A stretch of 40,071 nt of DNA from assembly GCA_016703525.1 (NCBI GenBank), contig JADJBW010000023.1, positions 1-40,071 of the forward strand. The letters run 5' to 3'. This stretch comes from Actinomycetota bacterium. GTDB lineage: Bacteria > Actinomycetota > Acidimicrobiia > Acidimicrobiales > Microtrichaceae. The translations under genes were made by a program, and so were the position numbers. Below the pieces are notes generated by a model. It saw nothing but the letters and a program-made list of their open reading frames with translations, did no database searches and was not told where the DNA came from. This document shows positions 20,133 through 28,280 of this stretch, one piece after another. Position 1 is the stretch's first letter, and every line of letters starts with the position of its first letter.

Positions 20133-21277
20133 GAGATCACCACCGTGCAGCGCGAGGTGTCGAAGCGTGCGACCTGCCGATCGGTGATCGTGAAGATCCC
20201 GGTCGTCACCGCGGGCGTGACGTCGTCGACGCGGATCACCGCGGAGTAGCGGCCAGACGCCACCACCGGGATCCGCGACAGCAGCATCGCGGGCGCGACG
20301 TCGTCGCCGGCGGCGTGGTTGGCGTTGGCCCACGCCACGACCTCGTCGCGGATCGCGGTCTCCTGGGCGACGCTGTCGGTGAAGCCCTCGCCCGCGGTGA
20401 TGTCGATCTCGACGTAGAGCGGCACGTCGACGGGGCGGGTGAAGTAGACGACGTTGCCGTCGCCGGTGACGGTCTCGATCGCGGAGTCGTTGCCGACGGT
20501 GCCGATGCCCTGGCCCTTCGACTGCCAGATCGCGTTCGCGATCGCGACGTCGTCACCTCCGACCACCATCGCCTCAACCCAGTGCGTCTCGCCGTAGGTG
20601 ACGTCGGGAACGTCGGTGTCGTTCTGGAAGATGGTCACCGTCTCCACGCCGGGCACGCGCAGCACCGCAGCACCGACGCCGCCCAGACCCATGCCGAGGC
20701 GGATGCGCGAGCGGAAGTCGGCATCGCTTTCCTCGGCGTCGCCGACCACGGCATCGAGGGCGTTGGTCGCCCCGGTCCATCCGGTGATCGGGTTGACGAT
20801 CGCCCAGGTGCTCGAGGCGAGCGCCGTGACGGCGCCGGCGTTGACGGCCTGCACCGCGGCCGACACCGTGCCGCCGCCACCGATCGTTGCCTGCGCGACC
20901 AGCTCCCACAGCTCGCCCGAGTCGACGAGTCGCAGGCGCGAGCCCGCGGGGATCACCGTGCCCGACGTGCCCGCGAGCACGAGCGTCACCGTCGAGCGCG
21001 TCGCGGCGCGGCGAACGAACCCCTGTCCCGCCGCCCACTGGTCGAGGGCGACGCCTGATGCGGTGTCGAGGAACGCGACCGTGTACGCGGCCTCGGCACC
21101 CTCGAAGGTGAGGGCCATCGCCTCGCTGAGAATGTCGATGAAGTGACCATCGACCGTGTCGCTCGCGACGTTGCGATTGGCCCCGAATCGCGCGCGCCAG
21201 CGGGCCGCCATCTCGGTGCGGATCTCGGCGAAGCGCGGCCGGTAGAACCCGGTGCTGGAAAGTCCCCACGTCGGCAT
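20129..21277 (-). CDS. Baseplate J-like protein (Mu gp47/P2 gpJ type)
   Basis: A 382-residue baseplate wedge component starting at ATG 21277, which overlaps the upstream stop as TGATG. Family features: RPRFAEIRTEMAARWRARFG at the N-terminus, DTASGVALDQWAAGQGFVRR, a beta domain (GTVIPAGSRLRLVDSGELWE), AEESDADFRSRIRLGMGLGG (the conserved E-x-D-x-x-x-R-x-R region), and VPGVETVTIFQNDTDVPDVT. The C-terminus contains YVEIDITAGEGFTDSVAQET and a terminal beta region. In simple contractile tails it forms the baseplate ring with the gp25-like protein next to it. Confidence 0.9.
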   Translation of the reverse strand: MPTWGLSSTGFYRPRFAEIRTEMAARWRARFGANRNVASDTVDGHFIDILSEAMALTFEGAEAAYTVAFLDTASGVALDQWAAGQGFVRRAATRSTVTLVLAGTSGTVIPAGSRLRLVDSGELWELVAQATIGGGGTVSAAVQAVNAGAVTALASSTWAIVNPITGWTGATNALDAVVGDAEESDADFRSRIRLGMGLGGVGAAVLRVPGVETVTIFQNDTDVPDVTYGETHWVEAMVVGGDDVAIANAIWQSKGQGIGTVGNDSAIETVTGDGNVVYFTRPVDVPLYVEIDITAGEGFTDSVAQETAIRDEVVAWANANHAAGDDVAPAMLLSRIPVVASGRYSAVIRVDDVTPAVTTGIFTITDRQVARFDTSRCTVVIS

Positions 21278-21660
21278 CAGTCGATCTCCTGCACTGGCTT
21301 GCTGCTGATCGGGCTCGAAAACACGAGCAGGCCCTCGTCGGTGGTGGCGGTGAACGACAGCTGCATCGCGCGGTTGTCGTCGACATCAAGCGTCGGGCCG
21401 CTGGTGATCCCCGTGATCCCTGGCGTGCGGATGATCGCCTCGCGGAAGATCGTCGCGATCCGCTCAGGCGCCGTGCCGGACGCGACGACCTCTTGGATCC
21501 ACGGCACGCCGAGACCGACGTCGTAGGCGCACTCGCCGAGGAAGATCTGCAGCCGCAGCCACACGTGCTGGCGGATCGACTCGAGGCCCGAGCAGTCCGC
21601 AAAGCCGCCGTCTGCGACGGTGAGCCGGCCGGTGGTGGTGTCGATCGAGAGCTGGGCCAT
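21277..21660 (-). CDS. Baseplate wedge protein, gp25/Mu gp46-like
   Basis: A 127-residue protein from ATG 21660. Features include TTTGRLTVADGGFADCSGLE at the start, SIRQHVWLRLQIFLGECAYD, VGLGVPWIQEVVASGTAPER and IFREAIIRTPGITGITSGPT, followed by a two-strand C-terminus (MQLSFTATTDEGLLVF). This is the pattern of the gp25/GPW lysozyme-like-fold wedge proteins and Mu gp46. It is placed between the spike protein and baseplate J, the conserved order. Confidence 0.85.
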   Translation of the reverse strand: MAQLSIDTTTGRLTVADGGFADCSGLESIRQHVWLRLQIFLGECAYDVGLGVPWIQEVVASGTAPERIATIFREAIIRTPGITGITSGPTLDVDDNRAMQLSFTATTDEGLLVFSSPISSKPVQEID

Positions 21661-21662
21661 GG

Positions 21663-22331
21663 TCAGATCCCCTGCACACGGGTGGCCGCGAACGCATCGG
21701 GCGGGTTGGACGCGAGGTACGTGCTCCACGCGGTCTGCAGCGCGGCGCCGCCATCGTTGGCGACCGGCAGACCGGATGCGATCATCGCGGTGAGGTAGCT
21801 GTGCAGCAGCTCGGCGATCGCGAGTGGCTGCGTCGCGACCTCCGTGCCGCCGAGCGACACGACGCCGGCCGGCGAGACGCGCATCGCGATCCCACCGGGC
21901 CCGGAGATCGTCAGGTCGACGGCGCTGATCCCCGTCGCGGGATCGGGCGCAGGCCCGGCGCCGGGGAGCACGACGGCGTCGGTGAGATCATGCAGCCGGA
22001 TCGCGTCGGGGTCGTAGGCGGTGCCGGTGATCCGGAAGCGGTCTAGGTGGCGATCGGCGACCAGCAGCAGCACCGGATCGCCGGGCAGCAGCGGCCAGGT
22101 CATCGACCACCCGCCGCCCTGCGGGTACCACACCGGTGCGTTCGCGACCTGCGGCAGCAGCACGAGCTCGCCCGCACCGTTGCGCACGCGCGGTGCCGGC
22201 TGCACAGCGGCGCTCTGCGTCACCGGATCGTAGGTGACGACGTTGGCGGGGACGACGGTGCGGATCCCGACCTTGAGCGACGCGAGGGCGCGCGTCAGAA
22301 CCTCGGGCATCGTGGGCTTCTGCGCGCTCAC
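21663..22331 (-). CDS. Tail spike/membrane-puncturing protein, Gp138 or Mu gp45-like
   Basis: A 222-residue protein from GTG 22331 (GTGA overlap). The first 110 residues form an OB-fold-like domain (LKVGIRTVVPANVVTYDPVT, QSAAVQPAPRV, VWYPQGGGWSMTWPLLPGDP, VLLLVADRHLDRFRI), as in Gp138 N-terminal and Mu gp45 spikes, followed by short beta repeats (DLTISGPGGIAMRVSPAGVV, SLGGTEVATQPLAIAELLHS) that would build the needle. It punctures the outer envelope when the sheath contracts. The position between hub and gp25-like genes is canonical. Confidence 0.82.
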   Translation of the reverse strand: MSAQKPTMPEVLTRALASLKVGIRTVVPANVVTYDPVTQSAAVQPAPRVRNGAGELVLLPQVANAPVWYPQGGGWSMTWPLLPGDPVLLLVADRHLDRFRITGTAYDPDAIRLHDLTDAVVLPGAGPAPDPATGISAVDLTISGPGGIAMRVSPAGVVSLGGTEVATQPLAIAELLHSYLTAMIASGLPVANDGGAALQTAWSTYLASNPPDAFAATRVQGI

Positions 22332-23293
22332 GCGATGCCCTCCAAGAAGTCGCGCAGCTCGAGCTGCGACACGAAGGCCCCCTCGCCTCGTGTGTCGCCG
22401 GCGTGGCGCACATGCTCGACGCGGAACACCCCGGTCACGTCGGGAGACGTGAGGGCGACCTGCTGCCCCGGAGCGTAGCGGGCGTCGAGCAGCGACACGA
22501 CCTCGACGCCGCCGGCATCGAGTCGGCGCGGGCGACCGATCATCCCGGTGGCCTCGGACAGCTCGACGGGCGGGAGCGGCAGCGTCTGGTCGGTGCGGAG
22601 GATCAGGAACTGGCCGTCCTGCACGCTCCACGTGAAGGGGTACTCGGCCAGCTGCAGCACGGACAGCATCTCCTGCAGCAGCGGCAGCGACGGGCCGGCG
22701 GCCGAGAAGCCGTAGGCATGCACGGAAGGTCCCAGCGCGGCGGCGAGCTTGGCCCGCTCGACCGGCAGCAGCAGCACGCCCATCGAGTGCACGAGGTCGG
22801 CGACGGTGTCGAGCACCGGGGTGCCCGGCGAGTAGCTGCGGTAGAGCGTCGCCTCGCGCATGCGCGTGGCCGTGTCGCCGCAGTCGAACTCCGAGCACCA
22901 GTCGACGCCCTCGCGGCGGTGCACGATCTGCTCGGTGGATCCGTCGAAGATCAGACCGAGCGCTGCGCCGTAGCCCGCCGACAGCCGCACGTGCGCGACG
23001 CCGAGGTTGTTGTCGATGACGAGTCCATCGGCCGACGACGCGCCCGCGGCCTCGAGCACGAGTCGCTCGGCCTGCGTGAAGCGGATCTTCCGGCGCACGA
23101 CGTCGCTCGCCCGGTCACGACTGATCGGGTTGAGGTTCCACACCCAGATCACCGCGCGGTTCGCCTCGAAGTCGAGCGACTTCTCGACGTCGAACGCGAT
23201 GCGCAGCCCATCGCCCGCGATCGTCTCGACCGAGAGCACGCCGCTGATGTTGGTCACGTCGAGCCGAGCCGACCGTCCGAGCTTCGCGGGCAT
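22328..23293 (-). CDS. Baseplate hub protein (gpD/gp44-like)
   Basis: A 321-residue protein from ATG 23293, overlapping the upstream stop as TGATG. Beta-rich from the start: RLDVTNISGVLSVETIAGDG, LRIAFDVEKSLDFEANRAVI and WVWNLNPISRDRA, a typical opening of phage hub proteins. A later part has VLLLPVERAKLAAALGPSVH, MLSVLQLAEYPFTWSVQDGQ and the C-terminal YAPGQQVALTSPDVTGVFRV, EHVRHAGDTRGEGAFVSQLE. The hub is the trimeric base of the spike and joins it to the tube. Confidence 0.8.
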   Translation of the reverse strand: MPAKLGRSARLDVTNISGVLSVETIAGDGLRIAFDVEKSLDFEANRAVIWVWNLNPISRDRASDVVRRKIRFTQAERLVLEAAGASSADGLVIDNNLGVAHVRLSAGYGAALGLIFDGSTEQIVHRREGVDWCSEFDCGDTATRMREATLYRSYSPGTPVLDTVADLVHSMGVLLLPVERAKLAAALGPSVHAYGFSAAGPSLPLLQEMLSVLQLAEYPFTWSVQDGQFLILRTDQTLPLPPVELSEATGMIGRPRRLDAGGVEVVSLLDARYAPGQQVALTSPDVTGVFRVEHVRHAGDTRGEGAFVSQLELRDFLEGIA

Positions 23294-23637
23294 CAGTCAC
23301 CACCAGCCGCTGCGACCTCGGCCGCGGTGAGGTAGACGATCTGCACGCGGCCGTTGGTCAGGTCGTAGCGCCCCGGGTCGCGCTTCCGGCCCGACGTGTC
23401 GACCGCCACGATCGCGCCCGGCGGGAAGCTGGCCCCGACGTACTGCCGCAGCATGTCGTGCCCGACGCGCAGCGCGGCGCCGTCGAACAGCACGGTGCCG
23501 TCGTCGAGCGCGAGCCCCAGCGTCCAGTGCTCGGCGCGCGTGTTCCACTGCAGGTGCACGCGGTACGGCACGCCGTCGAGCCGCTTGCGGATCGTGTGCT
23601 CCGCTCGGTCGCTGGCGACGACGATCACGTCCGACAT
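23293..23637 (-). CDS. Baseplate plug protein, Pam3 gp18-like
   Basis: A 114-residue protein from ATG 23637. It follows the pattern of the cyanophage Pam3 baseplate plug domain: RKRLDGVPYRVHLQWNTRAE, HWTLGLALDDGTVLFDGAAL, RVGHDMLRQYVGASFPPGAI, VAVDTSGRKRDPGRYDLTNG and VQIVYLTAAE. The D-T-S-G-x-x-R-D-P-G-R-x-D-L core is diagnostic. It sits between hub and Dit-like genes, the same arrangement as in the Pam3 simplified baseplate, which makes this a compact contractile tail. Confidence 0.82.
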   Translation of the reverse strand: MSDVIVVASDRAEHTIRKRLDGVPYRVHLQWNTRAEHWTLGLALDDGTVLFDGAALRVGHDMLRQYVGASFPPGAIVAVDTSGRKRDPGRYDLTNGRVQIVYLTAAEVAAAGGD

Positions 23638-24185
23638 CAGAGCGCCCCCACGGCCGCAGCCACGCTCGCCTCTTCGGCAGCGACGGCGCCTTGCATCGCG
23701 GTGTTGGCCGCGGCCTCGGCGAGGTCCTCGAGCTCGAGCGCGACCTTGGTCTCGGCGAAGGTGGTGAACGACGTCTCGATGCGGCGCAGCGACGCGCTGA
23801 ACTCCAGCGTGTGCGTCGTCTCGAAGCTTCGCACGGCTGCGAGCGACTCGAACACCATCGAGGTGTAGACGTGCAGCGACGTCACGAGAATGAACGGCGT
23901 GCGCGTGCCGAACAGCTCGACCAGCTGATCCCATGCGGTGATGTGCCGCGACGCGTCGAAGTCCGGGCGCAGCTGCGTGCCGAGTGTCGCGGGCGTGCGG
24001 CTCACGCGGCCGACGATCGACACGCGCTCGGGCATGAGCTGGATGTGATCGGTGAACGTCGCGCCGGACTCGACCGGATAGTCGGTCACGTGGGCCGTGT
24101 GCTCGTGGGTCTCCTCGATCGACAGGTCGATCGGGACGTGCCCGAGCCGCGGGCGACGATCGACGAACAGGTCGGCCAGGCTCAT
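23637..24185 (-). CDS. Dit-like tail/baseplate adaptor protein
   Basis: A 182-residue protein from ATG 24185 (ATGA overlap). Residues about 28-150 show the Dit-like N-terminal pattern: HEHTAHVTDYPVESGATFTD, HIQLMPERVSIVGRVSRTPA, then WDQLVELFGTRTPFILVTSL, HVYTSMVFESLAAVRSFETT, HTLEFSASLRRIE. The C-terminus is an alanine-rich helix. These proteins form the ring connecting tube and baseplate. It is immediately followed by the plug and hub genes. Confidence 0.78.
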   Translation of the reverse strand: MSLADLFVDRRPRLGHVPIDLSIEETHEHTAHVTDYPVESGATFTDHIQLMPERVSIVGRVSRTPATLGTQLRPDFDASRHITAWDQLVELFGTRTPFILVTSLHVYTSMVFESLAAVRSFETTHTLEFSASLRRIETSFTTFAETKVALELEDLAEAAANTAMQGAVAAEEASVAAAVGAL

Positions 24186-25528
24186 TGACGATCACCTCCA
24201 CCATTGGCAGCATTCCAGCGATGGAAGAGTGGCGACCGGTCGTCGGGCTGTTCTCCTCGCACCGCATCGACGCGGGCGTTCGCGATTTCCACGTACTCGG
24301 GGGACAAGTCGCAGCCGACCGAATCGAAGCCCTCGAGTTTCGCGGCCACGTGGGTGGTGCCGCTGCCGGTGAACGGGTCGAGCACGATCCCGCCCGGCGG
24401 TGTGATCAATCGGATCAGGTAGCGCATCAGCTCGACAGGCTTGACCGTGGGGTGGTGATTCCGACGCCCGCCGCCGACGCCCGCCGCGAACTTCCACGCC
24501 GCACCGGCGCGCGGGCTCTTCAGGCCGTCGCTGCCATCCTCGCGATCGGTCAGCTCGCCGCCGCTACGGATCGGCAGGTGGTCGAGCCCGGCCTCGCGCT
24601 CGGACCGGGACGCCTTGGCGCAGTAGAAGAATCGCGACGCGCCGCCGGTGTCGGCGAATCCGTGCGACTCGCGGGCGGTTTCGGCCCCCTTGGCAACGGA
24701 CTTGAACGCACCATTCTTTCGCACGCGATCGCTACTCGTCGATGTTCCGCTCTGCTCGTCGAGCATCGCGGCCGCGACCTCGTCCATGATCACGTTCGCG
24801 GGCCAGCGTCCGGGTGGCACGGTCTTGCCTGACACTCGACCGGACTGCGGATAGCGCTGCCCCATTTCGCCGCTGTTGTCGTTCCACGAACGATCCCACT
24901 GCGCGCTCATGTCCTCGTCCCCCACCCTGCACCCGTCCACGTTGATCGCCCCGGTGCCGTGGGCCAGGACGTTCGCCGCGACGGTGCCGATCAAGGGCTT
25001 GCGCGCGAGCACGATCGGTTCCTGCGCGGGCTTGAGCGCGGTGCCCCAGCCGGACCAGGCCGCCGCGGCAGCAGTCGCCGGGATTGGGCAGTGCTTCGCG
25101 GTGGCGCCCTCGCTGTGCCCGCCCATCGAACGGCCGTCGCCGAGGCCGTACACCGGGCGCTCGCCGACCACCTCGCGCACCGCACCCGCGGCCGCGTCGA
25201 TCGCCTTGCTCACGTCCAGCGACTTCGGGAAGCCGGACCCGTACATCCACGCGAGCTGGTCGCGGATCTCGAACCCGGCATCTTCGATCGCACAGACCAT
25301 GCGGTGATAGGTGCGAGTGCCCGAGAATGCGAGCAGGTGGGCACCCGGCTTCATCACACGCAGCACCGCTGCCCACGTTGCGGGGTTGAAGGCGACGCCT
25401 GACGCGTCCCACTTCTTTCCCATGAATCCGAGTTCATACGGCGGGTCGGTCACCACCGCATCGATCTCGTTGTCCTCGAGCTCGGGCAGGAAGTCGAACA
25501 GCGACGCCGCGAAGATGAAGCTAGCCAC
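24182..25528 (-). CDS. Site-specific DNA methyltransferase inside the tail operon
   Basis: A 448-residue protein from GTG 25528. It is a beta-class (N6-adenine/N4-cytosine) enzyme with motif IV VVTDPPYELGF first (residues 25-35) and the SAM-binding motif I DPFTGSGTT near residue 384, followed by GFDSVGCDLSPEYVEIANAR. HHPTVKPVELMRYLIRLITP precedes motif I, as usual. The target-recognition part between them is long (GTGAINVDGCRV, RWPANVIMDE, SRFFYCAKASRSEREAGLDH). The gene interrupts the otherwise continuous tail cluster between tape measure and Dit-like genes, and its 3' end (24247-24653) is nearly identical to that of another methyltransferase at the right edge. Likely function: self-protection against host restriction. 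Confidence 0.88.
   Translation of the reverse strand: MASFIFAASLFDFLPELEDNEIDAVVTDPPYELGFMGKKWDASGVAFNPATWAAVLRVMKPGAHLLAFSGTRTYHRMVCAIEDAGFEIRDQLAWMYGSGFPKSLDVSKAIDAAAGAVREVVGERPVYGLGDGRSMGGHSEGATAKHCPIPATAAAAAWSGWGTALKPAQEPIVLARKPLIGTVAANVLAHGTGAINVDGCRVGDEDMSAQWDRSWNDNSGEMGQRYPQSGRVSGKTVPPGRWPANVIMDEVAAAMLDEQSGTSTSSDRVRKNGAFKSVAKGAETARESHGFADTGGASRFFYCAKASRSEREAGLDHLPIRSGGELTDREDGSDGLKSPRAGAAWKFAAGVGGGRRNHHPTVKPVELMRYLIRLITPPGGIVLDPFTGSGTTHVAAKLEGFDSVGCDLSPEYVEIANARVDAVRGEQPDDRSPLFHRWNAANGGGDRQ
24247..24653 (-). repeat. Direct repeat copy A (methyltransferase 3' coding region)
   Basis: This block matches 39578-39966 in the same orientation. The first roughly 230 bases show one visible substitution (changing DPFTGSG to DPFIGSG); then copy A carries about 18 extra bases encoding part of KFAAGVG before identity resumes with a few mismatches. 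Sequence left of 24247, encoding the last residues, differs. Confidence 0.9.
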
Positions 25529-25534
25529 GCTTGG

Positions 25535-25681
25535 TCACCGAATCCTCGAAGAACAGGGGATGATGAAGTCGCCAGAGGTCGACCGCTGGGGATCGGAGCT
25601 GTCGATCGTGTGCTCGAGCGACTGGCCCAGCGAGGTGGTGTCCCCCGGGCCCGACAAGACGATCGGCACCGACGACGACAT
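25535..25681 (-). CDS. Possible 48-residue protein between tape measure and methyltransferase
   Basis: A short frame from ATG 25681, MSSSVPIVLSGPGDTTSLGQ continuing to FIIPCSSRIR, fills the 165-base gap and ends nine bases before the methyltransferase start at GTG 25528. Its composition (Ser/Thr/Asp/Ile) is unlike the Arg-rich shadows, and no other frame explains this gap. No ribosome site is clear and no family is known. Confidence 0.45.
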   Translation of the reverse strand: MSSSVPIVLSGPGDTTSLGQSLEHTIDSSDPQRSTSGDFIIPCSSRIR

Positions 25682-25693
25682 CAGCAGCGTGCA

Positions 25694-27544
25694 TCAGGCA
25701 CCCACCACTCCGAGGAAGTGATCGTAGCCAGGTCGCAGCACGACGCGCTCGATCTGCTCGTTGGCGATCGCGGCGACCCGCCGGGCGAGCGACTCGCCGT
25801 CCTCGCCGTCGGACTGCGAGACCTTGACCTCGACGCTGACCTTCGGGTCGTAGCGGTTCTCGATGCGATTGATCGTCGTTCCGAGCTGCGCACGCTCGCG
25901 GTTCACGACCCGGCCATCGGACGTCACGCCGCCGCCGAAGTCGCGGGCGATCAGCTCGTCCGCGGTCAGCTCGTGCTTGGCGGCCTTGTCCTTCGGCGCC
26001 TTCTTGGCCTTGAACTTCGAGGTGTTCGGCGTGATGTCCAGCTCCTTCTGGAGCGCGGTCATCCGCTTCTTCTCGGAGGGCGAGAGCTGCTGACCCTTCC
26101 GTCGCTTTCGCGCTAGCAGGTTCAGCTCGCGGACGTTGGCGTCGCGGCGCGTGGCGAAGTCGACCAGCATCGACGTCGGTGCAGTCGCGGCTGCGAGCCC
26201 GGAAGCCTCGGTGTTCGTGCGCGACTGCTGCTCGGTGGCGCGCCGCACCATCTCCGCCTCGACCTGCGCGCGCGACTCACCGGTGGCCCACCCGCGCGCT
26301 GCGGCCAGGTCCTCTGCCGAGTACTCGCGCAGCGCCGAGGCGGTGGCGTCACGCTGCGCCGCGTTGTCGGCGATCAGCTCCTCGCGGTACACGCGGAGCT
26401 TCTCCATCTCGTCGTTGTACTTCGACATGATCGCGACGGCGCCGGCAGCCGTCACAGCGATCGCCGCGAACGCAACGCCCATCCCTGCGAGGCCTGCGGC
26501 TCCCAGCGCACTGGCCGTGCTCACCGCACCCATCGCGATCTGCACGCCACCGAGCGCGGCCTTCAGCGAGATCAGCACGTAGATCAGTCCCTCGGGCCCT
26601 CCCACGGCGTCGATGATCTTCGAGCCGATGTCGACGACCTTCACGGCGACGCCGACGAGCGCGGAGAACTGCTCGACCAGACGAGGGATCTGCGGGATGA
26701 AGCGCTTGAACGCGTCCCACAGTCCGCGCACCGCATCGCCCAGCGCCTTGCCGAGCGTCTGCGCGAGGCTGTCGCCGCCGCCCGACAGGCCGGCCATCTC
26801 GCGGCCCACCTCCTTGAGCGCGTCGAGCAGGCCTCCCTGCGCGACCTGATCCAGGAAGCTGTCGAGCGCGTCGCCGAGGTTCGACATCACCCCGTTGAAG
26901 GTCTTGGCCTGGTCGTCCATCGCACCGGCGAACTTCGTCTCGCCGATCGCCAGCAGGTACTCTTGGATCTCCTTCGCGTTCTTGCCGACGGTGGTGGTGA
27001 CGCCCTGGAAGGTGAACGCGACCTGGTCGCCCTGCGACGACGCCTTGATCCCGAACTCCTTGAGGCGCTCGAACTCGCCGGTGCTCGCGTCGGCGACCGC
27101 CTCGATCATGTCGCTGAGCGTCTTGCCCATCGCCGACGAGGTGTTGCCGTAGGACTTGAGCGCGCGCTCGCTGGGATCGAGGCCGAGGGCCTTGAGCTTC
27201 ACGAACGCGCTGGTGATCTCCTTGACCGAGAACGGCGTGCTAGAGGCGAACGCCTGGATCTTCTTGAACGCCGAGGCGCCCGCCTCGGTGCTGCCGGTCA
27301 CCGTCTTGAGTGACGCGCGCAGCGACTCGAACTCGCCGCCCACCCTGGCCGCGGCGACGCCGAGTCCGACGAACGCGGCAGCTCCGGCGGCGGCCATGAC
27401 CTTGAGCGCCTTGCCGGCGAACTCGCTGACCTTCGTGAGCGCCTCGAGTTTGCGCTTCGATCCCTCGACCGCGGCATCGCCCTGCTTGAACGACGACGAG
27501 TCGACCTTCAGGCCGAGAGTCGCGAGTAGCTCGCGGACGATCAC
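25694..27544 (-). CDS. Tape measure protein
   Basis: A 616-residue protein from GTG 27544 (GTGA overlap). Tape measure proteins set tail length and pass through the tube. The N-terminus has LLATLGLKVDSSSFKQGDAA and an Ala/Gly hydrophobic helix (ALKVMAAAGAAAFVGLGVAA). The next block, FASSTPFSVKEITSAFVKLK, ALGLDPSERALKSYGN and MIEAVADASTGEFERLKEFG, is the standard core of the TMP family. A second long hydrophobic region (about 318-375, MGAVSTASALGAAGLAGMGV onward) would interact with the membrane, and the C-terminus is helical and charged. At roughly 1.5 angstrom per residue this predicts a short tail of about 90 nm. It directly follows the chaperone pair. Confidence 0.88.
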   Translation of the reverse strand: MIVRELLATLGLKVDSSSFKQGDAAVEGSKRKLEALTKVSEFAGKALKVMAAAGAAAFVGLGVAAARVGGEFESLRASLKTVTGSTEAGASAFKKIQAFASSTPFSVKEITSAFVKLKALGLDPSERALKSYGNTSSAMGKTLSDMIEAVADASTGEFERLKEFGIKASSQGDQVAFTFQGVTTTVGKNAKEIQEYLLAIGETKFAGAMDDQAKTFNGVMSNLGDALDSFLDQVAQGGLLDALKEVGREMAGLSGGGDSLAQTLGKALGDAVRGLWDAFKRFIPQIPRLVEQFSALVGVAVKVVDIGSKIIDAVGGPEGLIYVLISLKAALGGVQIAMGAVSTASALGAAGLAGMGVAFAAIAVTAAGAVAIMSKYNDEMEKLRVYREELIADNAAQRDATASALREYSAEDLAAARGWATGESRAQVEAEMVRRATEQQSRTNTEASGLAAATAPTSMLVDFATRRDANVRELNLLARKRRKGQQLSPSEKKRMTALQKELDITPNTSKFKAKKAPKDKAAKHELTADELIARDFGGGVTSDGRVVNRERAQLGTTINRIENRYDPKVSVEVKVSQSDGEDGESLARRVAAIANEQIERVVLRPGYDHFLGVVGA

Positions 27545-27834
27545 GCGTCACCGCCTTCGTGGTGCTGCTCAGCTGCGAGTAGGTCGAGCATCTGGTTTGC
27601 GTCAATCACGTCCTCGATCGTCCAGGTGTCTCGGATCTCGGACAGGGTGGCGATGCGCTCGATCACGCAGCGCCACGCGGGGAAGGTGCCGTCGGCGGCG
27701 ATGGCAGGTGGAACAGGTGGCCGCGGGCGGCCGGCGTCGACGCGGCGAGCGACTCGGCTCAGGCCTTCGGAGTAGTCGTGGGCGGCGTCGAGCCGGCGGA
27801 AGTAGGGCCCAGGTTCACGCGGAGCGCGGCCCAC
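27541..27834 (-). CDS. Second tail-assembly chaperone frame (gpT-like)
   Basis: An open frame of 97 codons, overlapping the first chaperone gene by 76 bases and ending in a GTGA overlap with the tape measure gene. The product, after Arg-rich sequence, reads FPAWRCVIERIATLSEIRDT and WTIEDVIDANQMLDLLAAEQ, the helical, acidic pattern of the downstream part of lambda gpGT-type chaperones. It is probably not started independently at GTG 27834 but reached by a -1 shift from the preceding gene at GGGCCCT (27804-27810). The fusion product would help fold or coat the tape measure protein. Confidence 0.65.
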   Translation of the reverse strand: MGRAPREPGPYFRRLDAAHDYSEGLSRVARRVDAGRPRPPVPPAIAADGTFPAWRCVIERIATLSEIRDTWTIEDVIDANQMLDLLAAEQHHEGGDA

Positions 27835-28280
27835 AGCAGCTTGAGCTGGTGGAGGTGTCCGTGCACGGCCATCTGATGGCCGATCACCTGCTCGTAGGTG
27901 TTGTCGTCCGAGATCTCGACAGCGGTGCCGAGGATCGGATGCGGCGCCACTAGGCGGCCGATGAACATGCGGCGGGCGAGGTCGATGACCGCGTCGGCGT
28001 CGAGCCGATCGGCGACGCCGTCGATGCCGATCCCGAGCATCGCGAGCGCGGCCCCGACGTCGGACTCGAGCACCTCGGCGATCTTGGCGTGGTCGCCACC
28101 GGTCATCGCCTGGATCACGCCCTTCGCGTTGTCCGACAGCGCCAGCGCGCGCAGCAGCGGGCCGAGCAGTCGCGACGCCGCCGTGTCGAAGCGCAGCGCG
28201 TCGAAGGCACCCATGCGCTTGAGCCGGTACGCGACGCCGTCGACGTCGACGACGTGCAGCGCGGTCATCGGGTCGATCAC
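27759..28280 (-). CDS. First tail-assembly chaperone (gpG-like)
   Basis: A 173-residue protein from GTG 28280 (GTGA overlap; ATG 28268 is the next start). It is mostly helical: VAYRLKRMGAFDALRFDTAA, SRLLGPLLRALALSDNAKGV, MTGGDHAKIAEVLESDVGAA and YEQVIGHQMAVHGHLHQLKL. This matches the first chaperone of myophage and lambdoid tail clusters, which lies between tube and tape measure genes. The last 16 codons, after the slippery site, are probably replaced by the second frame in a minority of products. Confidence 0.75.
   Translation of the reverse strand: MIDPMTALHVVDVDGVAYRLKRMGAFDALRFDTAASRLLGPLLRALALSDNAKGVIQAMTGGDHAKIAEVLESDVGAALAMLGIGIDGVADRLDADAVIDLARRMFIGRLVAPHPILGTAVEISDDNTYEQVIGHQMAVHGHLHQLKLLWAALRVNLGPTSAGSTPPTTTPKA
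27804..27810 (-). promoter_or_regulatory. Programmed -1 frameshift site GGGCCCT
   Basis: On the minus strand the heptamer GGGCCCT lies in frame as G GGC CCT, the X-XXY-YYZ layout, in the overlap of the two chaperone frames. After a -1 slip the ribosome reads GGG CCC T and continues as GPYFRRLDAAHDYSEGLS in the gpT-like frame. Position, direction and gene context match the conserved tail-chaperone frameshift of dsDNA phages. Confidence 0.65.
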
